Shown here one piece after another: positions 1 to 13,062 of a stretch of 64,000 bases of DNA. The stretch spans positions 28,480,501 to 28,544,500 of the forward strand of contig OY821786.1 of the NCBI GenBank assembly GCA_963682175.1, given 5' to 3'. Position 1 is the first letter of the stretch. Each line of letters opens with the position of its first letter. Origin of the DNA: Triglochin maritima (taxonomy: Eukaryota; Streptophyta; Magnoliopsida; Alismatales; Juncaginaceae). The notes beneath the pieces were generated by a model. The model ran no database searches. It saw nothing but the letters and a program-made list of their open reading frames with translations, and was not told where the DNA came from. Both the position numbers and the translations under genes were made by a program.

Positions 1-2453
1 TCAATTTTATGATTGAAAATTAATACCGCAAATAAATATATCCATAAATGCAGTAATTCAAGATCCTATCAATTATAATATAAACTAGCTAATGGCTATC
101 AGATATATTATAAATTCAAGGTAAGAAAATATTTTCTAATCATAACTATTTCGAAAATTTGCAAACTTTTGCATTTTCAAACTCTTATGACTCTTGTCGT
201 TTTAATTAAGAGGGAATTTGTCCAATCCTCCTAAGGAAAACTCTTTTTCTCAAAACCGAGCGAGGGCTCCGAGTCTTGTTAAGAAAACTTATTTCATTTG
301 ATACGAGATACATTTATCCATTGTATTCACAAATAAATACACTCGGTGTCCACTAAGGGTGAATCACACCTTGTACATCTATTGATGGCACAACAATAGA
401 CAACCTTATATCTCCCACTATTCTCAAAGATGGAGGAAGTCATCTCCCACTTAGGGCGAGCAGAATATCCCTCGATCGATGACTGCTAGTGGATGAAATA
501 AGAAAGAAAAATACTCTTAATTTTTGGTTGGACAATTTTAACATTTATATGTGATTTTATAATTTAGGTGATCATGCATATTCATATCTATACACATCCT
601 AACATTCATTCACACAATCACATACATGTCAAGCACACAAACATAAATTATATCCATTCACACACATATTGGTGTGAGTTTATATGTTCCCGCGTCCTTG
701 ACCTTTGCGCCTTCTTCACGACTTCTTCTTGCACCATGGATGTAGATATTTGCAAAATATAAACATGCATCTCACAATTTCGAAAATTGTTTAGTGCAAG
801 TCCTATGTAACAATTCTCTCATATGCATGCATATACATAGATAATTGGCTCTTACATATACATAAGCTCATGTGATTGAATAATAATAAAAACATACACA
901 TTCATTCACACATGACTTCGATGGAACATATAAACTCACATATCCATGCAAAAGAGAACTAGAGCAACGCATGTACATATACTATATATTACTCGATTTA
1001 GTTTATCCTTCATCTCTTAATCAAACAATTCAAAAATCATTTAAAATCCTTTAAAAATGATTTTATACATCCATAATTCAAAATACAAAACATTTGAACC
1101 ATTGTTTATCCAATTTCCAAAAGAAAAAAAACTTTTAAGGAAAGATAAACTTATGTCTCTTTCCTTTTGTCGATTCCTCGTAAAATAATCATTTAATATT
1201 AATTTTTATATATATATTAGACATAAGTCTAAATCTTAATTCTAACATTATATGATGTGTTTTAAAATATTTAAAACTATCAAAAGGATCAATTAGAATT
1301 AAATCAATTAGAATCATTCATATGTGGATTTTGGGGTTTTAGCAAATTCATATGTTATAATGTTGTAGATCACCTTATATCATATAATAAAATATTATCA
1401 TATTTAATGTCAAAATATTATACCCCATAATATATATACATCTCATACAAATTTATTTATTATTCTAACCATGTTATTTTTACGACATTGATTTTATTAT
1501 TTTACCACATGTATAATATTTTATAACACATGAAACTTAATACATCATATAAAATACAAAATCATAATTCTTGTTTCCCAGTTTTGTGGTGTAACCTATA
1601 GGAGGATCTAAGTTATATTGGCAATGATATAAAACATTCTATATCTAGCTACACATTATAGTTACCTAAATAACAAAGATGTTTTGCTCACTCGAACTAA
1701 ATACGATCCACTGAGTGATATGTAAAATATTCCTTGTGTCTATCCCTTGCCTCATGATATTAAGAATATTATACAAAGTAGAAATATGTGACCTTTGTAT
1801 TATATATTCATTTCTGTATCTCTTAAGCTAATTATAAATATGTAACTTAACAAAAGTCACATTGTGCACATTAAAATTTCGCTTTATCAAGGGGCACACC
1901 AATATCACTACTCAAGTAAAGAGGGACAATGCTAATCCTTTGACGAACTATCTTTTTGCAGCATAAGTCATACTTAACCAATTTTTGTCTTTATCACTAT
2001 ACTCAATGACAACTTTTGACAATAATCAAATTAAACACTTTTTATGTGAAAAGACATAAGTCTCATATCTTAGGATTCAAGACACAGTGAAAACATTAAT
2101 GACACATAACACAATTCCATAATATTTCACTTTCTAGGTCTATTCAATATATAAAAGTAACCATTTTCCCCTTTTATATACTCGTGTCGTCAAATATTTG
2201 TAGAGTTACAATAATCGATGACCAACACGACAATCTTAACTCTATAATTAATGTTCCATGTCAATTACCATGTTTGTGAATAACTTTTGATTTATATAAA
2301 CTATTATCTTTTAGATCTCTACAATTAAGGACCAAGAGCCTCTTCCTTAACACTTCTAAAGACGAATATAATAATCAAGAAATAAAATGTTTGCACATTC
2401 AATTCATAAAAATTGGCATATAAAAGCAAAACATTTAGAACACATTTCTTTCA
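1..2453 (-). mobile_element. Truncated Ty1/copia family-A copy: leader plus partial LTR
   Basis: Read on the minus strand, 1-1318 matches the untranslated leader that lies between primer site and gag in the other family-A copies (9703-10933, 41450-42930). From about 1325 the sequence jumps into the middle of the family-A LTR, so the primer site and the LTR's 3' part are deleted. The LTR then runs to 2453, where it ends with the family terminus (ACACATTTCTTTCA on plus). No gag or pol is present in the window; the rest of the element would lie left of base 1. This LTR lacks the CGGTCGACCG array of its relatives. No ORF here looks real. Confidence 0.7.
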
Positions 2454-3926
2454 AAAACAACACTTACATCTCCTTAAGGTTCGACCCGTATTTGTCACGT
2501 CTTCACCAACACCGTGCACTTGCGGTTATTAAAACGATCAATCAGTATTCGATCACCCACAGGCTTGTGACCCCATACCATTCGTAAACTAATGGGCAAG
2601 TTGAAGTTTCTTACCGTCAATTAAAGTATATTCTTGAGTAGGCGATTAATTCTTCACGGAAAGATTGGTGTACTAAACTGAACAACGCATTGTGGGCATT
2701 CCGTACCACATACAAGACCAATTTCGGTGTGTCCCCATATCAGGTAGTGTACGACAAGGCTTGCCACCTACCTGTTGAGCTCAAGCATCGTCCATTTGGG
2801 GTGATCTAGAACTTGAATATAGATCTTGATCAAGTAGGGGTTTTACGTAAGCTCGACGTTGTGGAGTTGGAAGAGTTACGCAATGGTGCGTATGAAAACA
2901 CCAAGATTCATAAGTCCTGAGCCAAAACGTCTCATGATCTCATGATTATGCGAAAAGTGTTTAATGTCAGGTAGAAAGTGCTGCCTTAGAACACTCAGCT
3001 TCAATTGTTTGCGGGTAAGCTACGCAGTCGCTGGTCAGGCTCATTTTTGGTGCATACTGTATTTCCTCACGGAGCAGTCGATATCTTGAACCCAAGGAAT
3101 GAGGCACCAGCTAAAGTCGAGGAGGTCATAATCTTTCATGAAACCCCATCGCACTCAACCATATTAGTGGTTGAGATTTCATGTTTGTACATATAAAAAA
3201 TACATTGTTGTGGGTCCCACACCCTCAGCATTTGGGTTCCATTTGTTAACATACTTGTATTCCCTTAAGTACCTCACAAGTTTTGGGGATTTCAGATTTG
3301 GCCATCAACAAAACCAGGAACTTCCTTTTGTGCTTCATGTTGGTGAGATCTTTTCTTGTTCATGCATAAATCCATGTTGTATCATACTAACATTCATCGA
3401 GAACAATGCATGAAGTAAGTGTGGGAAGGTATTTTACGTATGTACAAAACTGAGTCTTTTTATCTATTTTGTTTGTATTGTTAGGGCCATGATAGTATGC
3501 TGCAATCTACATCGATACATCAGTGTCTTGTATTCTTTTACTTGCCTTGTGCTTTAATTTTTCCATTTGCTTCAAAATCTTCATGTGTTTGCGAAGAATT
3601 TTTTATGGGTTTTGCGTGTGTTTAGTATTTGCAAAATCGGTAAGCAGCAAAGTAAAAACAGAAGCTCCCAGAATTGACATGAACATGATGCATTAGGATA
3701 TCTAGTACATCGACTTTAGGTCCTACCTAGTCATAAGGATGCACACCGATCTTCGGTGGGGAGGGAGAGTAATTATAGGGTTTTAGTACTCAAATAAATA
3801 AAATAGTACACCTTGAACCTAATGAGTCTCCTTTAGAAGGAATTTGTGCTTGTTAGTATAAGGAAGTTTGTTGAAGTTAAGGACCCATAAACTCTTGTTG
3901 TGAAACCTTAAATGTAGGGGTTTTGG
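2454..3926 (+). mobile_element. Athila-type Ty3/gypsy fragment
   Basis: The segment opens with the last ~90 bp of a C-type LTR (CACTTGCGG then AAAACGATCAATCA, ending near 2544). It passes directly into the C-terminal integrase coding region and continues with non-coding sequence, 3190-3900, that matches in reverse complement the 3' internal region of the element at 47692-49250. This links the C-type LTRs to an Athila-like pol. LTR end joined straight to integrase means the element is heavily deleted. Its right end is cut by the family-A LTR at 3927. Confidence 0.7.
2545..3120 (+). pseudogene. Athila-type integrase C-terminus, decayed
   Basis: Conceptual translation with frame changes gives the hallmarks of the Athila/Tat integrase end: THRLVTPYH, TNGQVEV, RKDW, LNNALWAFRT, GVSPYQVVY, KACHLPVELKH, LDVVELEELRNGAYEN and GKLRSRWSGSFLV followed by FPHGAV. 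Stop codons interrupt it near 2587, 2640, 2808 and 2918. The catalytic core upstream is missing. The intact protein would insert element cDNA into chromosomes; this remnant cannot be functional. Confidence 0.8.
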
Positions 3927-5955
3927 TGTAGGATTTCATGTTTAATTACACATATATATTTTCGGAATTTTATGCGTAATAAGGATCTATAGCAATTTTC
4001 TATGATTTATTTCATGCATGCATCGGTTTGTTTCAATACCTAGTTTTAAAACTTTTATTAAAACAAACATGGGACTCCAAAATTCATACCTAGAAGTTCT
4101 CTAAAACTTCTTGAAGTTTCGGAGACGTTGAGGATGCTTGTTGCTGCGCCGGATGCCTCCGAGATTTCACCAAACTCTAAACAAGATTGGAGAGAGAAGA
4201 GCTAGCCTCTCAATCTCCAATAGGGTTTAGAATCTAATTACTAACCCCTCTTTAGTTCCCTTGAGAAGATGATCTCTTAAAAACTAAAACTAAACTTAAG
4301 AATTAAGGGAATTTCGTGGAGAATTATGGAGAGAGTTTTTGCATGAGAAAAACAATGAATTAATTAAGGAGGTAATGAGATAAACTTGTATTTATAAGTT
4401 CTCTCCAAATTACCTATTCATGTGCAACCTCTTGCCCATGATTTCATGCAAACTTCCATCTAACCATCCATTATTTAATAATAAATAATCTCAGCCACGA
4501 ATTAAATCAATTATGGACCAATTCCATGCATGATCTAATTAATTCTTAAATTAATTCTGCATTAACCGTCTGTACCGGTCGACCGTTTGGAGGTTCGGTC
4601 GACCGCTCGAACCAGGTTTCGATCGACCGTTCGTAACAGGAATTATTCCATCGCAATGTTCGGTCGACCGACCGATTACATTCGGTCGACCGTTCAAACA
4701 GATGAAAATTCCCTGTTATTGGTCGAGACACATCCGGTCGACCGTGCCCGATCGGTCGACCGTTTACTGCTAACTGGTCGACCGTTTGAGCACTGTTCTG
4801 CAGACTTGTCAAATTTCGGTTTAACCCCTACAAAATTTGACATTTCGGGATTAGTAGTAAATTCACAACTTATGTAACATATTATCCTATGCAATGATCA
4901 ATCATTACACCCCATAATATTTACATCACATATGAATTTAATTTAGATTCTGATTATGTTATTAATCACAACATAATTTTGATTTTGCTTGTTCACCCCA
5001 TGTGTCATATTTTCTTCATGAAACCCGACACATCTTATGAACTCAAAATCCTCATTTCTTGTTTCCCAGTTTTGTGGTGTGACATATGGGAGGATCTAAA
5101 CTAAGATGACAGTGATATTAAGAGCTTAATATCACAAGCTATAAGCGGTATCTAGCTACACACTATAGCTCCCAATTAGTTAGATGTCTTAATTCCACTT
5201 GAACCAAAACCCGATCCATTTAGTGATGGACTGCACCACTTGTGTCCGTCCCTTGCCTCATGATATTAAGAATACACACAAAGTAGTATTGTGTCATCTT
5301 TGTATTAGTATTCATTTCTTGATCTCTTTAAGCCAGTTATAAATATGTGACTTAACTCAAATCACATTGTGCACATTATAACTTTACTTTATCAAGGGGC
5401 CCACTAATATCATCACTCAATTAAGAGGGGCTATGATAATCTTTCGACTAGCTATCTTCTCCAACAAAAGTCATACTTAACCAACTAACGCCTTTACACT
5501 ACACTTGTCGATAGCTTAAGACACTAGTCTAATTAAGCATTCCTTAAGCGATCGGATATAAGTCTCATATCAAAGGACCAAGGACACAGTAAAATATTAA
5601 TGACACAGAAACACATTTCTATAATATTTTACTTGTTAGGTCAATTCGGTATACAAAAGTACTATTTTCCTCTTTTGTGTACCCGTGTTGTCACTCACTT
5701 GTAGAGCTACAATGATCTATGAGCAACACGACAATCTTAACTCGGTAATTGATGTCCCATGTTAATTACCATGATTGCGAATATCTTTTGTTTTATGTAA
5801 ACCAATATCTTTTAGAGCTCTACGGTTAAGGACCAAGAGCCTCTTCCGTAACACTTCCAAAAGACGAATAACATAAACAAGGAACAAAATGATTTCTCAT
5901 TCAATTCATAATAATTGACATTTAAAAGCAAAAATTTTAGAACACATTCCCTTCA
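3927..5955 (-). repeat. 3' LTR of family-A element A2
   Basis: About 2.03 kb, bounded by TG (TGTAGGATTTC on plus) and CA (ACATTCCCTTCA). The polypurine tract lies directly outside at 5956-5970 (ATCTCCCACTTGTTA on plus, AACAAGTGGGAGAT on the element strand). A TATA-like TATAAATA (plus TATTTATA, 4389-4396) marks the U3/R area. U3 contains the palindrome array listed separately. Confidence 0.85.
4565..4790. repeat. CGGTCGACCG palindrome array in LTR U3
   Basis: Several copies of the perfect 10-bp palindrome CGGTCGACCG and one-base variants, spaced about 15-40 bp, lie on the U3 side of the TATA box of the LTR at 3927-5955. Spurious ORFs rich in GRP and RST on both strands arise from this array and are not genes. 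Confidence 0.85.
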
Positions 5956-6039
5956 ATCTCCCACTTGTTATCAAAGTATTCTTTCACATACATTCTTAAT
6001 GCATAAAACATTAAAAACTAGGGCAACCTTCCCAAATCA

Positions 6040-8690
6040 CCTCTCAAGCCAATCCATATGGATCCTCGGATCCATGGACTCGAAATATATTTCGTCTCTT
6101 AGCTTGGTATGAAGGTTTGTTGAATGGATCAGTTGTGTCACTGTTGTGTCCACCTATTTATTTATTTTGTCTTTCGTTGGTGGTTGAGTTAGCTGTAGTG
6201 ATATTACTCCTAACTACACTAGCTCATACCTCTACCTTCGATAACGATGACGCATCATTATTCCAACCTCCTATTGTCAAGAATTCCTATGAGAATTGCA
6301 TCAAAATAGCCCTCGGCTATTTTCTCCTTTGTCTTCCATAAACAAGAACCTTATCTTTAGTCTGGTTAAGGTACTTCAGAATATTCTTGACCGCAATCCT
6401 ACGATTAGGACTTGCGTTGGATTGGTGACCTCTTGTCACATTTAGAGCATACGAGATATTGAGTCTTGTGCAAGTCATCGTGTACATGGTCCTTCCTTTT
6501 GCCGAAGCATAAGGGATACCTTCGTGTACTCCAAGTCTTTGCGTGATTTAGCACGTTGAGACTCCTTGAGTTGCACACCTATACTCATACTTATTGGCAC
6601 ATTGTCCATATTGGAATTGTTCACCCTGAACATTTCCAAGACCTTGTCAATGTATGCACGTTGACTAAAGCCAATGAGTCTACGTGATGTATCTCAATGT
6701 ATCTTGATTCTCAAGATGTGTTGAGCCTCATCCTTTTCTTTTCATTGAAATGCCGATTTTAATGAAATTTCTCGTTTGCTAATGCTAAGGTATATGATTT
6801 CTCATGAGCAATTCGTCAAAGCGTTTGTTCCAACTCCTCGATGTTTGTTTCAATCCATAAATGGATTATCGAAACTTGCATTTCTTCTCGCTATTATTTG
6901 GATCATCAAAACCTTGAGGTTGTACCATGTACATATCCTCCTCCAAGTTCCTGTTTAAGGAACACCATTTTGATATCCATCTTCCATATCCCACAATTGT
7001 GAAATGCGGTAATAGTGAGCGTAATCCGAATAGATTTTAATATGACAACTTCTCAAAAATTTCATCAAAGTCAATTTCTTGAATTTGAGTATAACTTTTG
7101 CTACAAGCCTTGCTTTGTAGGTTTCCAAGTTACTATCCATGTCTATCTTCCTCCTAAAAGCTAATTCATACCAAATGATATTTTCTCTTGAGGAAGGTAG
7201 ATCAAGTTCCATACTTGATTACTATACATGAATTCTACTTCGGATTCCATGGCTTTTAACCATAGTTTGGAGTCTTTTCTTTCCATTGCTTCTTGGAAGG
7301 TCGAGGGATCTTTGGTATCTAGTACCATGATCTCATGAAGTCCCACATACTTATTGGGTTTCTTCCTTTCCCTCATTGACCTTCTTAGTTCTTTTGGTTC
7401 TTCTCGTGTCTCTCGAACTTCCACCACAATTTCTTGAGGAATAGGTTCATGTTCGACTCTCGAACGCACACTAGGTGAGGATGATTGAGACTCTCTCACA
7501 ATTTCTTGTAAGGATCTCTCGCTCATGCTCCCACAAACCAAATGAATCTCGGTTGGGCCTTCATGATTTTGAATGCAACATTCACATCATGATCTTGTAG
7601 AGTATCTTGAGTTTCCTCAAGCTCAACTCTACTCCCACTACTTTTCTCTCTTTTCCAGAAATTCCAGAAAAACCATATCTCTCTCTACAATCTTTCGATT
7701 GGAGGTGATATACCAAAAGTAGTATCCTCTTGTCACACGAGGACAACCTATAAAGAAGCACTTATCCGCTTTTGGTTGAAGCTTGGTTGACATCAATTTC
7801 TTGATGTATACCTCACAACCCCAAATCTTGAGAAAGTCGAGCTTAGGTGTCTTTCAACTCCATAGCTCACAAGACATTTTCTCCACGGATTTTGATGGAA
7901 CATTATTTAGTGAGTTTGTCATTATTTGTAGTGCATAATTCCAAAAGTAAATAGGCAATTTATATTGACTTATTATTGATCGAACCATGTCGAGCAATAT
8001 CATGTTCCTACTTTAGGAATAAGTCAAATTAGGTATCCTAAGCACTCACCCCTACGAACCTTTCATAGAGACTCGATATTCTTGTTGAGTCGGTTCACTA
8101 CTTCATCCTCGAATTCCTTGAACTTGTCAAAGAATTCACTTTTGCTTCCCATTAGACAAATATAACCATAATGACTATAGTTGTCCGTGAACAAAAGGAA
8201 GTACCTTAAACGTCTCTTGCACTTGTACTTATCGGACCACATACATTAGAATGTATCATATCCAATTAGTTATTCGTTTTCGTTCCTTTCTTCTTGAAAG
8301 GTCTCTTGGTTATTTATTTGACCAATCCGATAGTGCTACAAGATTGTATCATTGACGTGAGTTATCTTAGTTCCTTTTGTTATTGTTTAGTTGAGTTTGT
8401 TTATTATTTTTTTCAAGCAAATAGAAACCATTCTATGCGAATGTATTTGCATAGAAAATTCCATTCTTCGATATAGACAAGCAAGAATTAGAAATATATA
8501 TTAAGTTATCCATATCCAAAACATGATACAGAATAGTTCTTGCTAATCGAAGGTACATAACAAACATTCTTCAAAGCATAAATTTAAATCACTAGACTAT
8601 TGAAGTTCCATAGAATCTTGTACAATCACAGCGATGCTTGTACTATTTCCAATCTTCAATATCATTTCGTTCTCCACGAGTTCCTTCCTA
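6040..8690 (-). pseudogene. Family-A pol remnant (integrase, RT, RNase H)
   Basis: Minus-strand translation, in changing frames, recovers copia pol pieces: integrase core near 8090-8190 (FTDN, SHYG, KSEFFDKFKEF), the linker 7161-7541 (RRSMRERKKPNKY, STFQEAMERKDSKLWLKAMESE, NQVW), RT start 6955-7212 and RT end/RNase H at 6050-6700. Many stops and small deletions separate them, and the YVDD block is lost. Compared with the open RT-RNase H at 13063-14240 this copy is much more decayed. Confidence 0.75.
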
Positions 8691-8694
8691 TCCT

Positions 8695-9666
8695 TCAATA
8701 GCTGCACATCAAAATTATGTGAGCACAAGATCCGGTAACCATTACCAAATCAAGGACAGAGGTGATTAAATTTATCTCAATAACAAACATACCTACGACG
8801 TTTCTCGGGCGCCTACGTTCAATCATCCCATTTTCAAGGTCTTCCTTGTACTTGGGGCAATTAGGTCGGATGTGTCCCTTTTCATCGCAGTGAAAGCACT
8901 CCGTGTTGGGAGTTGGAGATTTGAAAGATTTCCCCCTTGAGGCACTCCCATGAGCACCTCCTACTCCATTGCTCTTGATTGACGTATCTTTGGTAATTTT
9001 TCCTTCACCTTTGTTGATCTTTTTGCTCCTCTCATGGACGGTTAGGACGTGATTGTCCCGACCCTTGCCCATGTCAACTTCTGCCGTTTTGAGAGCGTTG
9101 TGAAGCTCCTCAAGACTCACCCCTTTTTCACGCACATGATAGTGCATCACAAAGTCCTTAAAGGACGGTGCTAGAGAGCCAAGAATCAGATCTTCGGCAA
9201 TGTCCTCGGGCATTGGAGAAGAGAGCTTCGACAATTTCTCAAGGTATCCTTGCATCGTGAGAAAATGCATGGACACTGATGTTCCCTCCGCCATGTGGCA
9301 CCCTGTGAGTGCGATGGTGGTCTTATAACGCTCCTTTCAGGCACTATCCATGAACATCTTTGTTAAAGCTTCCATGGTCTTCTTGGGTATTGAATCCAAG
9401 TATTTCGCTTGAAGCAAGTCACCCATGGATGCCAACATTAGACCGTGAACTTGGTTCTCTTGGTCTTCCCACTTGGCTATCGCCTCTTTCTCATTACCGG
9501 TTGCCTTCTCATTCAATTTTGGGATTTCACCATCCAAAATATGAGATAGTTTTTCAAACCTCAACACGATATTAAGATTGAGTTGCCATTTCATGAAGTT
9601 TGAACCATCATTTTGGAAAGGATTCTTTTCGATCATAGATCGCACAATTGGTTGGATATTAGACAT
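8695..9666 (-). pseudogene. Family-A gag-protease with a nonsense codon
   Basis: The frame begins at ATG 9666 (MSNIQPIVRSMIEK), the start shared by all family-A gags. It carries the Gag body and a CCHC zinc knuckle (CFHCDEKGHIRPNC). A single in-frame TGA near 9335 replaces an arginine codon of the intact copies; the frame then continues to about 8695. At the protease active site the family's WVIDTGSCAHI reads LVMVTGSCAHI, so the catalytic Asp is lost. Gag would form the particle and bind element RNA. Confidence 0.8.
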
Positions 9667-10933
9667 TTCTACAAAATAAATTATACATGATTTTAATGTC
9701 AATTTTATGTTTTAAAATACATACATATATATCGAATATAAATGTAAATACTGCAAATAAAATTTTGCCCGTAAATGCAGTAATCCAAGATCCCATCAAT
9801 TGTAATATAGATTAGCTAAGGGCTATCAAATACATTACAATATCAAGGTAAGAAAAACTCTTTCTAATCACAACCTTTTGAATTTTAGCAATATTAGCAT
9901 CTTCAAACTCTTGTGATTCTTGTCGTTTTAATTACGAGGGAATGCGACCTATCCTCGTAAGAAAAACTTTTTCCCAAAACCGAGCGAGGGCTCTAGGTAA
10001 TGTTAAGAAAACTTATTTTCATTTGATACGAGATACGTTTATCCATTGTATTCACAACTAAACATACTTGGGGTTCACTAGGGTGAAACGCACCTCATAC
10101 ATTTAATCGTGGCACAACAACAGACAACCATTATATCTCCCACTATTCCCAAAGATGGAGGGAGCTATGTCCCGCTAAGGGCGAGCAGAGTATCCCTCAA
10201 TCAATGGCTGCTAGTGGATGAAATAAGAAGGAAATTATTCTTAATTTTTGTTGGACAATTTCATATATTAACATGTGATTCAGAATTTTAGGTTATCATG
10301 CATATTATCATTCATACACATCCTAACACATGCATAGCAGAAATTAATTTTTTTTTAAACCATTCAAACAATCCACATCGTGTGAGTTTATATGTTCCCT
10401 TCGATCCTCGATCCTCGATCCCTGATCCTTGATCCTCGATCGATGCGCTACAGCGGCGACTTCCTCTTGCACCGGAGATGTAGATTTTACAGAAAATAAA
10501 CATGCTCCTCACATTCGATAAAAACCGACTAGTGCAAGTCCTATGTAAAAAACGTCTCATATGCAAATGCTGTACAAATCCATAAAAAAACATTTTTCGT
10601 GCATCCATAGTTCAAAAATTAATTATGAACCGCTGTCCATCCAATTTCCAATGGAAAGATGAACCGCAGTTTTTCGGTTTTGTTGATTCTCTTACAAAAT
10701 AATCGTTTATACTTAAAACGAAATTATTGCAAGTTAGACAAATGTCTAAATCTTAATTCTAATAATTACATGGCATGTTTTAAAACACTTAAAACATTCA
10801 GAACGAATTATTATGGAGAATTACATCAACAAACATTCATAGACCGAAAAAAACGGTAAATCGAATTGTTTAAATCCTAGATGGTAAACTAAATTCATTT
10901 ACAGCCTTAAATCATGAGAAAATTGAACCCTAA
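9667..10933 (-). other. Untranslated leader of family-A element A2
   Basis: About 1.3 kb between primer site and gag with no convincing ORF. The same leader recurs at 1-1318, 22056-23114, 25942-27408 and 41450-42930. It holds a short GATCCTC-type microrepeat at 10395-10450. Confidence 0.7.
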
Positions 10934-10945
10934 GCTCTGATACCA
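10934..10945 (-). other. Primer binding site (initiator Met tRNA)
   Basis: Plus-strand GCTCTGATACCA, i.e. TGGTATCAGAGC on the element strand, one base from the LTR end at 10947. This is the standard complement of the 3' end of plant initiator Met-tRNA used by copia elements. Confidence 0.9.
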
Positions 10946-10946
10946 C

Positions 10947-12979
10947 TGTAGCATTTCATGTTTAATTGTACATATTTATTTTCGAAATTTTTATGCACAA
11001 TAAGGATCAATTTACAATTTTCTATGATTTATTTCATGCATGCATCAATTTGTTTCAATAACTAGTTTCAAAACTTTATTAAAACAAATATGGGCTCCGA
11101 AATTCATACCTAGAAGTTCTCTAAAACTTCTTGAAGATTCGGAGACGTTGAGGATGCTCCTCGCTGCGTCGGATGCCACCGAGTATTCACCAAACTCTAA
11201 ACAAGATCGGAGAGAGGGAAGCTAGTCTCTCAATCTCCGATAGGGTTTAGAACCTAATTACTAACCCCTCTTTAATTCTCTTGAGAAGATGATCTCTTAA
11301 GAACTAAAACTAAACTTAAGAATTAAGGGATTTTCGTGGAGAATTATGGAGAGAGAATTTTTGCGCAAGAAATAATGAATTAATTGAGGAGGTAATGAGA
11401 TAAACTTGTATTTATAAGTTCTCTCCAAATTACCTATTCATGTGCAACCTCTTGCCCATGATTTCATGCAAACTTCCATCTAACCATTCATTATTTAATA
11501 ATAAATAATATTAGCCACGAATTAAATCAATTATGGACCAATTCCATGCATGATCTAATTAATTCTTAAATTTATTCTGCATTAAACCGTATGGACCGGT
11601 CGACCGTTTGGAGGTTCGGTCGACCGCTCAAACCAGGTTTCGGTCGACTGTTCAATAACTCGGTCGACCGTTCGTAACAGGAATTATTCCGTCGCTATGT
11701 TCGGTCGACCGACCGATTACATTCGGTCGATCGTTCGAACAGATGAAAATTCCCTGTTATCGGTCGAGACATGTCCGGTCGACCGTTTACTGCTAACCGG
11801 TCGACCGTTGGAGCACTGTTCTGCAGACTTGTCAAATTTCGGTTTAACCCCTATAAAATTTGACATTTCGGGATTAGTAGTAAATTCACAACTTATGTAA
11901 CATATTATCCTATGTAATGATCAATCATTACACCCCATAATATTTACATCACATATGAATTTAATTTAGATTCTGATTATGTTATTAATCACAACATAAT
12001 TTTGGTTTTGCTTGTTCACCCCATGTGTCATATTTTCTACATGAAATCCGACACATCTTATGAACTCAAAATCCCCATTTCTTGTTTCCCAGTTTTGTGG
12101 TGTGACCTATGGGGGGATCTAAACTAAGTTGGCAGTGATATTAAGAGCTTAATATCACAAGCTATAAGCGGTATCTAGCTACACATTATAGCTCCCAATT
12201 AGTTAGATGTCTTAATTCCACTCGAACCAAAACCCGATCCATTTAGTGATGGAGTGCACCACTTGTGTCCGTCCCTTGCCTCATGATATTAAGAATACAC
12301 ACAAAGTAGTATTGTGTCATCTTTGTATTAGTATTTATTTCTTGATCTCTTTAAGCTAGTTCTAAATATGTGACTTAACTCAAATCACATTGTGCACATT
12401 ATAACTTTGCTTTATCAAGGGGCCCACTAATATCATCACTCAATTAAGAGGGGCAATGATAATCTTTTGACTAACTAATTTCTCCAACGAAAGTTATACT
12501 TAACCAACTAATGCCTTTACACTACACTTATAGATAGCTCAAGACACTAGTCTAATTAAGAACTCCTTAAGCGATCGGATATAAGTCTCATATCAAAGGA
12601 CCAAGGACACAGTAAAATATTAATGACACAGAAACACATTCCTATAACATTTTACTTGTTAGGTCAATTCGGTATACAAAAGTACTATTTTTCTCTTTTG
12701 TGTACCCGTGTTGTCACTCACTTGTAGAGCTACAATGATCTATGACCAACACGACAATCTTAACTCGGTAATTAATGTCCCATGCTAATTACCATGATTG
12801 CGAATATCTTTTGTTTTATGTAAACCAATATCTTTTAGAGCTCTACGGTTAAGGACCAAGAGCCTCTTCCTTAACACTTCCAAAAGACGAATATCATTAA
12901 CAAGGAACAAAATGATTTCTCATTCAATTCATAATAATTGACATTTAAAAGTAAAACTTTTAGAACACATTCCCTTTAA
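10947..12979 (-). repeat. Family-A LTR shared by A2 and the T/A chimera
   Basis: Bounded by TGTAGCATTTC and ACATTCCCTTTA (terminal CA mutated to TA). On its left is a primer site (so it is A2's 5' LTR); on its right a polypurine tract, 12980-12994, and an RNase H end (so it is also the 3' LTR of the element to the right). TATA-like box on the minus strand at 11409-11416. The CGGTCGACCG array is at 11596-11815. Confidence 0.8.
11596..11815. repeat. CGGTCGACCG palindrome array in LTR U3
   Basis: Same type of array as at 4565-4790, with exact copies (for example near 11617) and variants with one changed base, on the U3 side of the TATA box. Confidence 0.85.
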
Positions 12980-13062
12980 TCTCGCACTTGTTATTAAAGT
13001 TTTCTTTCACATACATACTCAATGCATAAAACAATAATAACTAGGGTAAACCCCATTACATA

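Larger units (their letters stand above)
3927..12979 (-). mobile_element. Ty1/copia family-A element with two LTRs (A2)
   Basis: Minus-strand element in the order 5' LTR 10947-12979, Met-tRNA primer site 10934-10945, long leader, gag-protease, integrase, RT-RNase H remains, polypurine tract next to 5956, 3' LTR 3927-5955. All coding parts carry stops or frameshifts, so it is non-autonomous. Its 5' LTR is followed on its other side by the polypurine tract and RNase H of a second family-A pol (12980-14240), so that LTR is shared by two bodies. I found no clear 5-bp duplication, as expected for a tandem or recombined arrangement. Confidence 0.8.

Noticed and set aside
4546..4894. Overlapping ORFs of 66-96 codons on both strands in the LTR
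   Set aside because: They come from the CGGTCGACCG palindrome array and recur in other LTR copies with different breaks; not genes.
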